A stretch of 64,000 nt of DNA from Mesocentrotus franciscanus (taxonomy: Eukaryota > Echinodermata > Echinoidea > Camarodonta > Strongylocentrotidae). Positions 1 through 13,800 of this stretch are shown here, piece by piece; the first letter of the stretch is position 1, and each line of letters opens with the position of its first letter. The DNA lies in assembly GCA_037976565.1 (NCBI GenBank), contig CP137675.1, forward strand, positions 29,525,820 through 29,589,819. The letters are read 5' to 3'. The position numbers and the translations under genes are program-made. Below the pieces are notes generated by a model, which was not told where the DNA came from, did not search any database, and saw only the letters and a program-made list of their open reading frames with translations.

Positions 1-900
1 AAATTGAAATAAGTTAATGCTCGTACATGAAACTTATTTTAGGAAATATGATCTTACCTTAGGAAAATAACATTTAATTTATAAATATTCCTACAACATA
101 TAAACATGATACCGGAATAATTGCAGAGGAAACACGTATTTCTATTTCCATCCTTAACATTTTTTTCCCCATTATATTTCTATTAAAATGATATAGGCCT
201 ACAAGTACATTTATAACGATATAAATGTTCCATTATTCATATTCGAAAGATGTAATATCTTTATGCAACAATACAGGTAATAGAAATCCCGAGATAAATA
301 TACCATCGACACGATCGCAAAGACATTAAAAATTCAACAAGAGGCAATTTTGGAAGCCATGCGAGTCACTTATGGAAATTTGAGAATGTGACAATGAAAT
401 ATAACGTAATCCGTACAAATTTTACGGGAAGTACAATGGGGTTTTGAAATTAGCCTTCAGCTGATTTCTTCAAAGTCTATGCGACCGTGTTTTTAATCGA
501 ATGTTATATTTCTTACGATAAAATTTTGGCCTCTGACATGGACTCGTCTCGACTTTAAGATTAGAAATCCGAACAAGACCCAGTTGCTGGAATGAAGAAC
601 AAAAAATAAAACAGAGATGAAAAATTCTGAATCCTCACGTGAATACAAATTTTTCTTTTCAAATTTCAAATTTCTTCTCCCATTAAATGATAAATGGAAA
701 ATTAAGTCGTATAGCTCGTAAGTTGGTATAGGAACGGGGCGATTGAGACATACCCACTTCTTCTCAATAACCTACAATTTACACGCATACCCAACGCACA
801 CACACACTTCCCTCATTCTTTTTGCAATGACGTTCTTCGTCATTGCATTGTTTTCGTTCACATTTTTCCCCATTAATATTCTTCTTTTCCTCCTTGTTTT
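1..900. other. AT-rich stretch, no gene recognised
   Basis: I see no exon with family similarity and no clear repeat unit here. Gene B must continue somewhere to the left of 4673, but no exon of it could be recognised in this stretch. It may be intron or repeat flank. Confidence 0.5.
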
Positions 901-2049
901 CCTCGTCCAGAAATCCCATTCGTTTTGCACATAGTGCTTGTTATTCCTAGTTAGGTGCTTTCCTCATATCCGTTTACTTTCAAATTTCATAGGCATAGTC
1001 TCTAGCATCTCATCAAGGTCACTCATTCTTCGATTTTCGAAATCACTCATGCATAATCGTCCAGGCGCCATTTTGTCCGTTTCTGGTCCATTTTAAGGCC
1101 TTTCTTTCTTCCTTCCTATCTCCACTATCCTAGATCCTACAAACTTCTAACAAATTCCTCTAGATAGTCTAAGAGATGTTCTTTTATCTGCGACGCATAA
1201 CCTGGCCTTCAAAATGCCATCTTCGTACTCAAAATTTAAATCTGAAACCGACTCCTTCAAAAATCTCTCAAATTCTTGAAAAATTGACCCCTAAAAATCT
1301 AAAACTGCCATAACTTTCTCATATAAATTCCGTTTTGTTTTTAAATCTCACAGTATCTTTATCTCATAATTGCACATAGCTATTCCTAATTTCACGCTCC
1401 AATGGCTTTGCAAAAAATAAATAGCGCCCTCTAAATTTCTGGGAATTGGCTTTCTTTCTGTGGCCGTATCTCTATTGTGTCTTGGCAAACCCGTACTCTT
1501 TTTTGGATTTAGATACTTGAATATATGCCCTTTCTAGCCATATACAACATTATATACCCTAACGCTGACCAAATTTGAGAAAATTGCCCTCCAAATTCGC
1601 CATTTTCAAGAAAATTCCGAAATAACTTCAACTTGCTCTAAAATAGCAATCTATATACCTACATCAATGAAACTTGGCAGACATGTGTATCTATATAGGT
1701 GACAACTGTCTGCCAAGTTTGGTAAAATTCGATGACGTCAGCGCAAAGTTATCGCCTAAAATGATGAATTTACTATGCATTACGTAATAGCGCGTTTAAT
1801 GCGTGCAGTACGTTGCACGTTTGTGACAAACGGTGTCAAATGGTGTCAAACGGAACGCAATAAAGTGCCCTTTCGAATGATACCAAATACGTTATATGTT
1901 ATCACAGAAAATTGTGAGTAAATCGCATTTGAACAAGGGTCACTATACGAATTCTGCTGAGTTTCCGCCAAGTTATAACACGTGTCGGCTATGACGTCAC
2001 TTTTTAGACTGCTTTTCGCCCCCCTACCGTCCTTTTTTTTTCTTGAAAT

Positions 2050-2640
2050 TTTGCAAGTGGCCAAACACAGGGCCTTTTGAAGCCGGATTTTTAAGATCGG
2101 TCAAGCATGACATTTTAGTCGCCATTTTGTCCCATAAATCTATTTTACATCACGGGTTTCGATAGGATTATCATACAAAAAAAGAGAGTGATTTACAATA
2201 ACAACCATGAAATTCTCTTTCCAATGATACCAAATACGGCCCATAAAGAGACATAAAGAGAGAGAAAAAAAAAAAATTTAAGTCCGGTCATAATACAGAT
2301 CCTGTACGTTTTCTGCCCATGCATTACACGCATTGTCTATAGGGCGAATCGGGTTCACGCTTTTGGCCCCAGAACGATCTTTATTTTTCTTGAAATTTTA
2401 CAGGCACATTCTAAGTGGCCAAATGCAGAGCTTCTCGAAGCCGGATTTTTAAAATCGGTCAAGCATGACATTTTAGTCGCCATTTTGTCCTATAAATCTA
2501 TTTTACATCACGTGTTTCGATAGGATTATCATAGAAAAAAAGAGAGTGGTTTACAAAATTCTTGAAATCTTGCAAGCGTAGTCTGAGTGGCCATACGCAG
2601 AGCATCTCGAAGACTTTTTTTTTTAATCTGTCAAGAGGGC
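2050..2640. repeat. Nested 360-bp subrepeat
   Basis: Inside the larger repeat, a segment with AAGTGGCCAAA, GAAGCCGGATTTTTAA, GCATGACATTTTAGTCGCC and TTTCGATAGGATTATCAT occurs at about 2053 and again at about 2413. A weaker third start lies at about 2589, and a related block lies at about 3793. The higher-order repeat is therefore itself built from shorter duplications. Confidence 0.75.
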
Positions 2641-4005
2641 CATTTTAAATGATATTTCATAATCTGCATAACTAGTCCGAAAGATGCTCTTTCGTTTGAC
2701 ACGTAAAAACATGGGGTCATTGCACGCATATCGTTCTGGCACGATTGCATTTCTACTGACATGACTGAGTAATATTCTTCTTCTTCTTTGCGTCCAAAAT
2801 CCCATTCGTTTTGCACGTAGTGCTTGTTATTCCTAGTTAGGTCCTTTTCTCATGTCTTTTTCCTTTCAAATTTCGTAGGCGTAATCTCTGATATCCAATC
2901 TAGTTGACCTACTTTTTCGTTTTCTGAAATCCCTCATGCGTAACCGTCCAGGCGCCATTTTGTCCGTTTCTGGTCCGTTTTAAGGCCTTTCTTATTTCCT
3001 TCCTATCTCCAATATCCTAGATCCTACAAACTTCTAACAAACTAATCTAGATAGTCTAAGAAATATTGTTTCATATGCGATGCATAACCTGACCTTCAAA
3101 ATGCCATCTTCATACACGAAATTCAAATCCAAAACCGACTCCGTCAAAAATCTCAACAATTCTTGAAAAATGGACCCCTAAAAATCTGAAATTGCCAAAA
3201 CTTGCTTATACTATTTCCGTTTCGTCTCAATTTCTTACAGTATTTTTATCTTATAATTGCAGAAAGCCATGCCAAATTTCATGCTCCATTGGCTATGCAA
3301 AAAATAAATAGCGCCCTCTAAAGTTATGGGATTTTGCTTTCTTTCTGTGGCCGTAGCTCCATCATGTCTGGCCAAACCCGGACTCTTTTTTGGATTTAGA
3401 CCGACTTTGCGAAAATTGCCCTCCAAATATGCAGATTTCAAGAAAATTGCAAAATAATTTCAACTTGCTCTAAAATTACGATCCTTATACCTACGTGAAT
3501 GAAACTGTGCAGACACATGTATCCATACACGTGACAACTGTCTGCCAAGTTTGGTAAACTTTGATGACGTCAAACTGACTGCAATGAAATGCCCTTTCGA
3601 ATGATACCAAATATGGTATATGTTCACACTGAAAATTTTGAGTAAATCGCATTTGAACAAGGGTCACTAAACGAATTCCGCCGACTTTCCGCCCGATTAT
3701 AACACGTATCGGCTATGACGTCGTTTTTTCAGACTGCTTTTCGCCCCCTTTCCGTCCTCTGTTTTTTTCTTTGAAATTTTGCAGTGACATTCCGAGTTGC
3801 AATACGCAGTGCACCTTCGACCCAGATTTTTAAAATTTGTCAAGGGGGCCATTTTAGATGCCATTTTATACTCTGTATGATTGTGTTAGTAAGGACGGCC
3901 GTTTGTGCCACAGCACACGTCATCACGTGTTCATCATGCACCGAAATCCCATTGGTTTTGGACACAGTGCTTGCGAGCCCTTTTCTAGGTCCCTTCCTCT
4001 ATCCC

Positions 4006-4175
4006 CAAAATCTCCGATAAAGGGGTACTTTTCAGTGAAACGCAACAAAGTCTGACTCGTTGTACACAACAAAATCGGCCCGTATTGACTTTACACACAC
4101 GGACTTAGGGGGTGCTTTCAAAGGGAGGGAACATGCATATGCGTACCCTAAATAACACTGAGTGGGGGAGGGGGC
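4006..4175 (+). mobile_element. Fragment of a Harbinger element inside the satellite
   Basis: CCCAAAATCTCCGATAAAGG at about 4006 and the block with GGTGCTTTCAAAGGGAGGG, GCGTACCCTAAATAACACTG at about 4105-4165 match the reverse complement of about 41455-41540. That place lies in the N-terminal transposase region of the Harbinger element at 40620-42220. Relative to that copy, this one has about 80 extra bases (about 4029-4108) bounded by similar GGGGT-CTTT sequence. It is a dead fragment carried in the repeat. Confidence 0.7.
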
Positions 4176-4672
4176 GGACCCAATTCCTTTAAACTTCGCT
4201 GGCATAGTCTCTAGCATCCCATCAAGGTCACTGAATTCTTCGTTCTCTGGAATTCCTTATGCGTGACCGTCCAGGAGCCATTTTGGGCGTTTTTGGCGCC
4301 TTTCTTTCGCCCTACCTTTTTCCACTATCACAGAAGCTACAGATTTCTTACAAATTGCTCTGGATAGTCTGAGAGAAGCTCTTTCGTTTGACACGTAGAA
4401 ACACGGGCGTCATTGCGCGCATATCGTTGCGACACGATTGCATTTCTAGTTTATAGCTTGGTGCTATTCACTATTATAATCTAAATCTCATACAAAATTA
4501 GATTTGATAAAGCTTTAATTAGTAGATTGAAAATTTGAACGTGCTTTCGTACTTACGTAGGCATATATCATTGAGCTCTCTGTGGATCATGCTCGCATTT
4601 TTTACACACATCCCTTTGTTGTTTACTACCTTTTGATGACTGATTATTGCTTTTTTTAATACAGAATCTCAC

Positions 4673-4831
4673 CTCAAATTCCTTGGTCACGTCTGAGTAT
4701 AACGGATATGGAAAAGGGCTGCCTTTTCCGCCATTATCAATCTCTGGCAATACTTTGCCCTCGAGATCCTGGCAAGGCGGATTTTGATAGTCACCTGAGC
4801 TCAACTGGAATGTGTTCAGAAAGCTGGCCAC
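4673..4831 (-). CDS. Gene B exon 14: MG6/bait-region side
   Basis: The acceptor is ATTGTAG/GTGGCC. It encodes VASFLNTFQLSSGDYQNPPC and then a glycine- and proline-rich stretch ending YSDVTKEFE at GAG/GTGAGA. It is poorly conserved, as expected at the start of the bait region. It is the last exon of gene B that I can support in the window. Confidence 0.75.
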
Positions 4832-7800
4832 CTACAATAAGAGAATGGAGAGTATTGCACAACCAACAGCTGATTTCTTTTTTGGTGGGGGGGGGGATTC
4901 AGGAGGTGTCTCTTCATATTTCTTCTGTGAACTCCTTTATCATACTCGCCAATCAAACATAAATTACTATTTGGGAATGAATTCTCCACAACAAAATAGA
5001 ATATAACTGGTCTGGTACACTATCCCCTATTATCTCCGATCCTGGCTTCAAGGGTTGTAGGCCTATCCTAAACGGAGACTTTTTAAATTTTATTCTCAAC
5101 AGTAGGCCGTGATCTCGAACCGATCCCATTATGAAGTTTAAAATAATTTGTCTTACGTCGTTGGTCTTGATCTGGTTGTTGCCTCCGAGGATATGTACGC
5201 TCTCATCGACCACTCCGACAGCGCACAGCGAGCCAGTGGATGCGTTGATCTGAATGTTCGTCCGTGCCCCCGGCTCGAGTTGAGCATTCTGTCCTTCGGC
5301 GACCTGGATGTGGACCTGGGAACAGGAATGTCAGAATCCAAAGAGAAAGTTGACTTCTGGTAATGTATGAAAATAGTTTTCAGTTTTCTCCTATTTTCTA
5401 CGATAATATGAAAAAATAGAATACAGGGTAAAGTTATCACAAAATGGAATATTCTTTTAATGATCTGATATGCATTTTGAAGTATTTTAAAAAGAAGTAG
5501 TTTACAACGTTGGACAAATAACTTCTGGTGCAATATGTTTATGTATTGTCTTGCACCCAGACTAGGTGTTTTTCATGGCTTGATAATTTTCTCTTACACC
5601 TTTCTATATTTGTCATGGTTAAAAAAAACTCACAATACACAATCTGCTTTGTACTATGAGCTGATATATAATGTTTATATTCCACTTATCATATTATCAG
5701 TCATTAATGATAGCTTCTAGAGAGTTTTTTCCGACTGAAACTGCATGACCAGTTTCCAACTTTATCTTTTCTTTTCATCCGGAGTTCTTGACTATCCATA
5801 ATAGTGTTAAAGAAGTTGTCACGTATCTAATCAAGACGAGGAATTTGTCAAGACTATCGATGATCGATGACTATCAAGACTAGGTATATTTGTTTCGATA
5901 GTGTTTTGTGTCGATTAGCACGTGTGGCAAATGAACGACTATGGCAGATGATAATTTTGGCAAATGAAAGGTTAATGACGTTTTGGTTGTTACCTCATTC
6001 TCAAAGGCGGCGTCGCTTTCAATTTCCAGACTATCGGCGATCATCTCGCCGTCATCAAGGATACCATAGACCAGGAGGTCGAGAAATGGGGTCATTGACG
6101 GCGTGAGAACAAAAGTGACGTCATAAATGATGACGTCTGCATTCGCCTGACGGGATGCCTCGTATTCGAAATCGTGGAGAATGTTTCCCCGAGACGCAGC
6201 CTGTGATCATGGTAAACAGTTACTTGAAAGTAAGTCGTGAAACATGCTCAATTTGAATATTTAATATGTTCTTAGAGAGTTTCGGAGTGAAAAATCGTAT
6301 TCATCGAATAACAATTTTTGTTTTCTTATGTCTTGTATCTCAACGGACATAGGAATGAAACTGTCAAATAAACTTATTAGTCATAATAGAAGAAGCAAAA
6401 GTCTGACACGATGATATGAGAAAGTTTCAGGAAATCGATTTAAATATAGAATCAATATAACAAATCGTAATTTCTGGACGTCGAGATCACCAATGATATG
6501 GGGAATCTGCTTTTGACAATGGGCTATGTACATTTTATTTGATTCGATATATTGTATTGTTCATGTCTAATTATGGTCCTTTTTTATAGATTTACTGTAA
6601 AAACTTATACAACATTATAAAACAAATAATTTGATTTATACATTATCAACGTAAAGCAGTCATGGTAATTACATCATATAATACACGTAAAAGGATAATT
6701 TTAATTCTTTACAACAGCAAAATAAGTATTATGTTTAAACGATATATTTTGGGGAAAATGCTTTCTGGTATATTTACAGAAACAGAATCAATAAAGGATG
6801 GGGTAAAATTATATATATCATATGTACGAATGTTGTCGTACAAGAAGAACTCTCCATTTGTTTTATAATAACTTATTCCACTTAACGAAAGTATATATTT
6901 TTTAATGATTTAATAATATAATATTCAATTCTTGTATAGCGGATATCACATTATAACGTTTCTATGCGCTTCCAAAGAGCTTTGAAAGGTTGCCATTACG
7001 GCACTCTAGCATTTTAAGGAATTAACTCCTGCCAGGTACCCATTTACCTCACCTCGGTCGAATGTGGCAAATGTAGATTAATGTCCTGCCAAAGGACATT
7101 AGTGCCGCAGCGGGACTCGAACCGTGGACCTTGTGATCCACAGTCCGTTGACATATTCACTCGATAATATAATTGAAGGCTCTTGACTATCATCGGACAG
7201 GTCCCAGGTTTAAACCTTGCTCGGTGCTCACATCCTTGGAAAAGGTATTTTGCCCACATCTTTCTCCATCGACCTAGGTGTAGTATATGGGTATCTGGCC
7301 ATGCTGGGGGTAATGATTTTGATCATAGATCACTAATTATTTATTGATATATCAACTATTTGCTGGCTTTTGTCGACCAATGGAACAAGCAGGGGAGTGC
7401 GACAGTCAACTTTTGTTGTCACAATGTGGGAGTCTAGCCGTGTTGATTCAAAGTAAATAAAGAGTTCAAGAGATTACTCATGCTCACCAGTATCCTAGGA
7501 CCACCAGGGCAATCCTTGGTCATGTGGACTGCAATATATACGTTGCCGCCAACTTGTATTCGATTGCCAAATTGGATCACCGCTTCGACATCCAGATAGT
7601 TGTCGGACGGGGAGTACAAAGGACTAAGACTGAAGAAAGCGATTGGTCGATTCAGGGTGTAAACATTGGGGTCATTCGGAATGTTCTCTTGGAAGTCTTT
7701 GGCTGTCGCCTAAGAGGAAAATATAGCGCAATGTTACATTTCATGATGTCCTGTGTTGGTCAGGGTTTTGGATTTGGCACATATGGTCCTTCTTATCTTA

Positions 7801-10800
7801 TTCGTCTTCGTCCGTTTTAAGTACATTCCATCCATTATCCTACAGCTGCTTGAGTGCAAAATGCTGAGGTACGGTTACAAGCGTAGGTTTTTATAAGAGC
7901 AACATATTTTAATACACAGAGCAATGTGCACTATACAAATGCCAGCTCCAACAAAGCCTGACACTTCACCTCATTATTGACACTTTTTGAAGGAGTGCAG
8001 TCTACCAGGCACTGTAGAAGGGAGTTCGTAAATGGGGTTGCAGCCCGAAACAGTGATGTTTGGTAGAACTGGGTTCAGGCGAATGGGATTATGAACCTTT
8101 CTGTTTTCGCATCTTCATGGTCTCACGTGCAATATTTACTTTTTATTGGGTTACCATTGTTTTTTGCCATCATGGTTAAGTGCAAGAATGCACGGATACA
8201 GGTCATTTAAATATAATTGTTCATCATGAATTCTACCTTACCCGTGTTATAAGTGACGAAATTCCTCTAACCAGTTACAACTTAAATAGCCCTTCCTTTA
8301 ATGAAAACTAGAATACAGCCTTATTCTTTTGTTTGAAAATCTTACTAAGGATGTGTACAAATTTAACCCATGAAAATAACAACAAATGCAATAATTAACA
8401 TAGTTTAACAGCTTTCTTAAAAGAACACAATGATCTCGGGATTCTGATTTCAGGAGGCAGAGACTTCTCGGAGAGTTCTATATGTCTGTTCCTATGTGTC
8501 TAATAAAAGAGCAAATATGAGCCACCTGATTCATTTCAAAGCAATGTTAGTTTGACGTGTGGGATAAGAAAGTAAGATTCGCCATCTTACATTGCAGCTG
8601 AGAGAGTCTCCACTATCGAATCCTTTGTAGATTCCTTGCAGTGGTAAAGTGAATACAGCGAATCCTTGGTCATTAGAAGTGGCTTCTACAGGGGAATCCA
8701 AAACGTTGCATCGCACGAGAATGCTCTCACCAGGCCTAGTGGACCCATCAGGATTAGTCACCTTGACCTGATAGAAAGGCAGGATAGAATGGAAGACAGT
8801 AGGCATGGTAAGGAAGGTACGCTAACACCTCTTTTGTTTCTTTCTTTTGGGAACGTCTGCTAATTCCCATAACGAATTGAAATAAAATTATTGGCTCACG
8901 AATCACATAGTAGAGTCCGCTTGGGCTCACCATGGACTCATGTCTCATTCCAGGTTGCATAACATATTGGAAGATGGATAAAGAAACATATGGAATTATC
9001 ACGATCTTTGTTATGTGTCTTTATATTTTCCTTGCATTGTACTTAATCAGAATTACATTATACATCAACTCTGTTTGCAAACTACCTTTGACATCATCCA
9101 CTTTAAAATATTTCAAATTCATTCATGTATGACAATGTCATAACATAGTTGGTATCATAATTATGAAAGAGGATGAATTGCACATTTGACATGAATAATA
9201 AGTCTCTATCTATTAATTGATGGAAAATTCGAGTTTCCTTTTTTTAAAGAGTAATATACTGTATATAAATATATATATATATATAAATGCATGAATAGCC
9301 TATGGTTAAAAAACTTGCCGGCAGAAGAATATAATTATGGGGTGTCGCCCCCAAAGTTGTAATAAGATTGTGCATAAGCAATGAACTTGAACATACCGCT
9401 CCAAAGTATGGTAGTCGAGGCTTGAAGAAATTGTTTGTGTTTGTAGACCTTATACTTAGTGTATATGAACTCAGACGCGACGTAGATTTATCAGTCAGGG
9501 ATTCACCTTCAAAAACAAAGCAGAACTTTAACTCAATATAACATAAAGAATAATGAGTATGATACATATGTTCACAAAACTGAGTAGGCCTATATCCATT
9601 GCGAAAAATTCAAATACATGTGTTTCATTCAATACAACTCTTTCTCAGCTTTTCCCAAAATTGCATGTTTTCATGTGCAAAATATCCTCTTTTTAATTGT
9701 TTTAGTTTTCTTTCTTGTTATGCGGTGCGGTCCTTTTAGTATCGAGTACTGATCTTATAAGGGTCCATCTCGTGTATCTGCATGGCATATAAACAGGGTT
9801 TCTATAGTGTGCTTTTTTCACGAACAACAACTTGCGGGATCATCGGATGACAGCTTGCCCTTAAACAAGCTCTCTACAAACCCAATGAATGGAAAAGCTC
9901 ACAGGTCATGTTGGAGATATAAATATATAAATTCCCAGGGCTTCATGCATAAGAGATGTAGGGTTGATTTTAGGCTTACACTTTTAGGTTAGGGTTTGGG
10001 TTAGGGATGAGACCATGTACAGTCTCATTTTTTTCTTTCTTTTAAACTAGGGTTAAGGTTAGGAATACGGTTGATATAGGTAAAGACCAGCGTTCAATTG
10101 TCGTAAGAGCATGTGTCGTACGCTAATCATCCGTACCTGTAGCCGTTTCGGTAAAGTTGGCGGATACTTGCAGATCTCCATAGATATAGAATTTTCTCGA
10201 TGTAAGTTCTAAGCGTGTAAGATTAACATTAATCACAGCACAACCATCGGCATCAGTACTCTAATAAAAACAAAATAAAAAACAACAACAAAATAAAAAG
10301 TAAACTACGTGATAATAAAACAACATAACTAAGTTAATTAAAAAAGATATGAGGTCACGAAACATATTCGGATATTGCTTGACCATGAATGATAAGAAAA
10401 AATCATATTTGGAAAAATGCACTTAATCTTTTTTTCCCCAATATATGGCATACCTAGAATATTGCTTTTAAAAAATGAAGACCTTTTTTCGAAACTGTCC
10501 AAATCCAAAGTAATTTACTTTCGAAATATATTGATATCATGAAATAAGATAACGCCAGACAATATTTTCATTATAAATTTAAAAAGAAAAAAGTATTAAT
10601 TTTTAGCAAACGTCCCTGAGAAGGATATGCCCTAGCGCAAAAATCGCAGGACCAAAGGGGCTGAAACTTGAGATGGCAGCTTTCATACAGACTATAAAAA
10701 TTTCAACCCATAGCAAATATGGGATAATTTCACGAGTGTGGGGTATTGATTTGAAGAAGAAAAAAATGATGGTTCTACACGGATTAGCCAATAAAAACGA

Positions 10801-13800
10801 GAAGGGAAAAGACATTACGTAATAACGTACCGGTATGGAGAACGACAGAACCTCTCTAGAAGACTGAGTTCTGGTCTTATAGTCGTATCGTCCCCCGTCA
10901 GCAGTGACATTTGCTTGCACAGAGCCTTGAACGGGTTTACCATACGTGTAACTGGCAATTATAAACACAAAAGTAATGATTGTCAAAAGTTACTCTGATA
11001 TGGCAGTAAAATGCCCTCGAATCGCGGCAGGTGGTGATGTAGGTAGCTAGAAATTTCAAGATAATGTGCGGAATATCCTTCCCGGTGTCGTGGCGAGATG
11101 TGTCTTAGCGAAATCACGTCTGTACAGACGCATCTCGCCTGGCGAGCTGCGTCTTACAGACACATCTTGCCGCATTCCCCCGGCGAGATGTGTCTCCTAG
11201 ATCGGCGAGATGAGTCTGCGATTGGCGAAAAGTGTCCACTGGCCGATCGGCGAGATGAGTCTGCTAGCGATTGGCGAAAAGTGTCTACTGCAGTACTGGC
11301 CGATTTGTTTTACTTTCGTGTCCCATCTAAAGGAACTAGATGTTTTTTTTTCGTTTACATGATGATGATATTGTCTAAAAATATATTTAATAACGTTCCT
11401 AAAACCCGTGAAATGCAAGTGCATTTATTGCATCATAATTTAACCATTAAAAAAATAACTATGCACGCTGCTGAGGCAGATATCATTACTTACTATTCCT
11501 AGAAACTTTGAAGTTAAACAAAAAATGTAACAGGTGATGTGGGGAAAACTTTTTTTAAAATTGTATTATATTATCTTGTATTTATTAAATATTTTCTGCC
11601 TATATGACAGTGAGAATATGATATAATACATAACTCAACTGTTATTGTATATATTAAAATTTTGAATGTCTAAACTGCAGAGCATTTGACGAGGCATAAT
11701 CATGTGATGTGCGAAAAGAATGACTGCTGATTTGTGAAATGTTTCCTTTATAATATTTTGTAAAATGATTATTCTATACAAAGATATCAAAAAGTTATAT
11801 GACAGGAGGGGGAAGAGGGGAAAGGAGAGAGAGAGAGAGAGAGAGAGAGAGGGTGAGAGAGAAAGAGAGGATGCAATGTTGATATTTGAAACACCTTTGA
11901 TGACTGTACTTAAAAGGCAAGATTTAGAACAAAAATTAGAAACAAAAACACAAAAATGCCCCCATGTTTTCGAGTGCCCCTTTACTTCAGATACGGTGCC
12001 CCTGTTTAGAAACAAATATGTTTCCGATCCCTCCGGGGCACGCCCCAACACTTTTCAAGTACCCCAAAGTTCCCCTTTTACAGAGGAAAAATGTCCCCTT
12101 TACTTCCTCTTCAAATAAATAGCCCTTTTAGTTTGACATATGACCTTTTCCTTGTTCATATAATTGCCTTTTGTCCTTCTGATAAGTGACACTTTTCCCC
12201 TTCTTACAAATGCCCCTTTTCAACTGTGTAAATGCCCCTATTCAAATCTGACATGTGCCCGTTTTCCTTTTTAATAAGTGCTCCTTTTAATCTCTGATTA
12301 GTGCTCCTTTTTACTATTCACAAGTGATCCCTTTTCCTTTCTTACAAGTGCCTTTGTTCCTTTTTATTAAGAGCCCTTTCCACGTCTCATAAATACCCCT
12401 TTTAACCTCTGATAGAATAATGCCCTTATTAAAATCTGATAGATGCATGCCTCTTTTCCTTTGTAATAAGTGCCCCTTTTTCCTTTCTACGTAACATGTG
12501 CTCCTAATTTAAAGCGACTAATAGCATTTTTTCTCGAGTGTTCACCCTCAAACTCATTGCCATGTTCTCGCATATTTTCAGTTGCTGTAAATTATGTAAC
12601 TACATCATGTATTTACAAATCTTTTCAGTCTTTCATGATGAGATTGTGGTTAAAACCCCATCAGGATTGGATTTGTCCTCTTTAATTGTGTCCTCATAAA
12701 TCTTACAATTTTTGCTCGCTCTCATTGCTCACTCGAAAATGGAAATTCAGACCATCACACCCAGCCGCAAAATCATAATAAACAGTGAAATCATCCCTGA
12801 TATTGAAATGTATCAATCACAATAATTATAAGGGTACATGTGTATACCAATGTTTGAAAATTGTATATTTTTGCTTTGAGGTTATCTTTTAAGTGCCTCT
12901 TTCTTCAAGAAAGTGCCCTTTATGGTGCCCCCAACTTTTAAAGACGCTCCGCCACCCTTGTACCACATTATGTTTTTATTTGAATATCGTGGGCTTTTCC
13001 GATACAATGTTGCTATATCATGTTTATTACTTAGCATTTCCTGGTCCACTGTGATGCGAGTCTTTCTGTGCTACGGGTCATTACGACTTAAAAAAAATTA
13101 ATCCTGAAGCTTAATAAATAGCACTACTTGCTACCTACAGGACATGAATATCGAATTATAAAGATCATAATATGTTTGCAAAAATTTAATGAAATATGAT
13201 ACCTAACACATTATATATTTTAATGAATTGTACTGCTCCAACTCAGACCCCCAGGCGTGGATCCAGGGGCCGAGTGGGCCTCCCCCGCCAAATAGAGAGA
13301 GAGAAAAGGAAAAGAAGGGAAAGGGAAGGAGAGAAAGGGAAAGTTAGAAGAGGAAGAAGAAAAAGGGGAAAAGAAGGAGATGGGGGGAAAGGGCCTTACC
13401 TCCTAGGCTGTTACCCCCCATAAAAAAACAAGAGAGAAGGAAGGAAAGGGAAATAAAAAAAGGAAAAGAGGAGATAAAGGGAAGGGGAAAAAAAAGAGGA
13501 AGAATTAGAAAAGAAAAGAAGGGGGATATCAGTTGCAATCTTCCCGCCAACAAGTTGTGGATCGGGGGCAAAGGCCCTTGCCTCTCCTCCCCTCCCCCGC
13601 CAAAAAAAAGAGAGAAGGAAGGGAAAGAGGAGAGCTAAAGGGAACAAAAAGAGGAAGAAGAAAAGAAAGGTGATTAGAAAGAAGGGAGATCAGTTGCGAT
13701 GAATCCCGCCAACAACGTGTGGATCGATCAAGGGGCAACAGGCTTCCTCCCCAGCAAACCCTAAAGAGAGAGAAGTAAGGAAATGGAATGGGAAAGAGGA

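Larger units (their letters stand above)
905..4460. repeat. Complex tandem repeat, about 1.88-kb period
   Basis: Blocks recur in the same order. A block with CCCATTCGTTTTGCAC and GTGCTTGTTATTCCTAG lies at about 910 and again at about 2793. A block with GGCGCCATTTTGTCCG lies at about 1068 and 2953, with a diverged third copy near 4270. GACAACTGTCTGCCAAGTTT occurs near 1702 and 3533. The offset is about 1.83-1.88 kb, and the third copy is partial. Short open frames in this area are not conserved between copies and are not genes. It looks like a satellite or an old tandemly duplicated element. Confidence 0.8.

Noticed and set aside
11635..12118. Long overlapping open frames on both strands
   Set aside because: They run through GA and CCCCTTTT simple repeats, and their peptides are low complexity.
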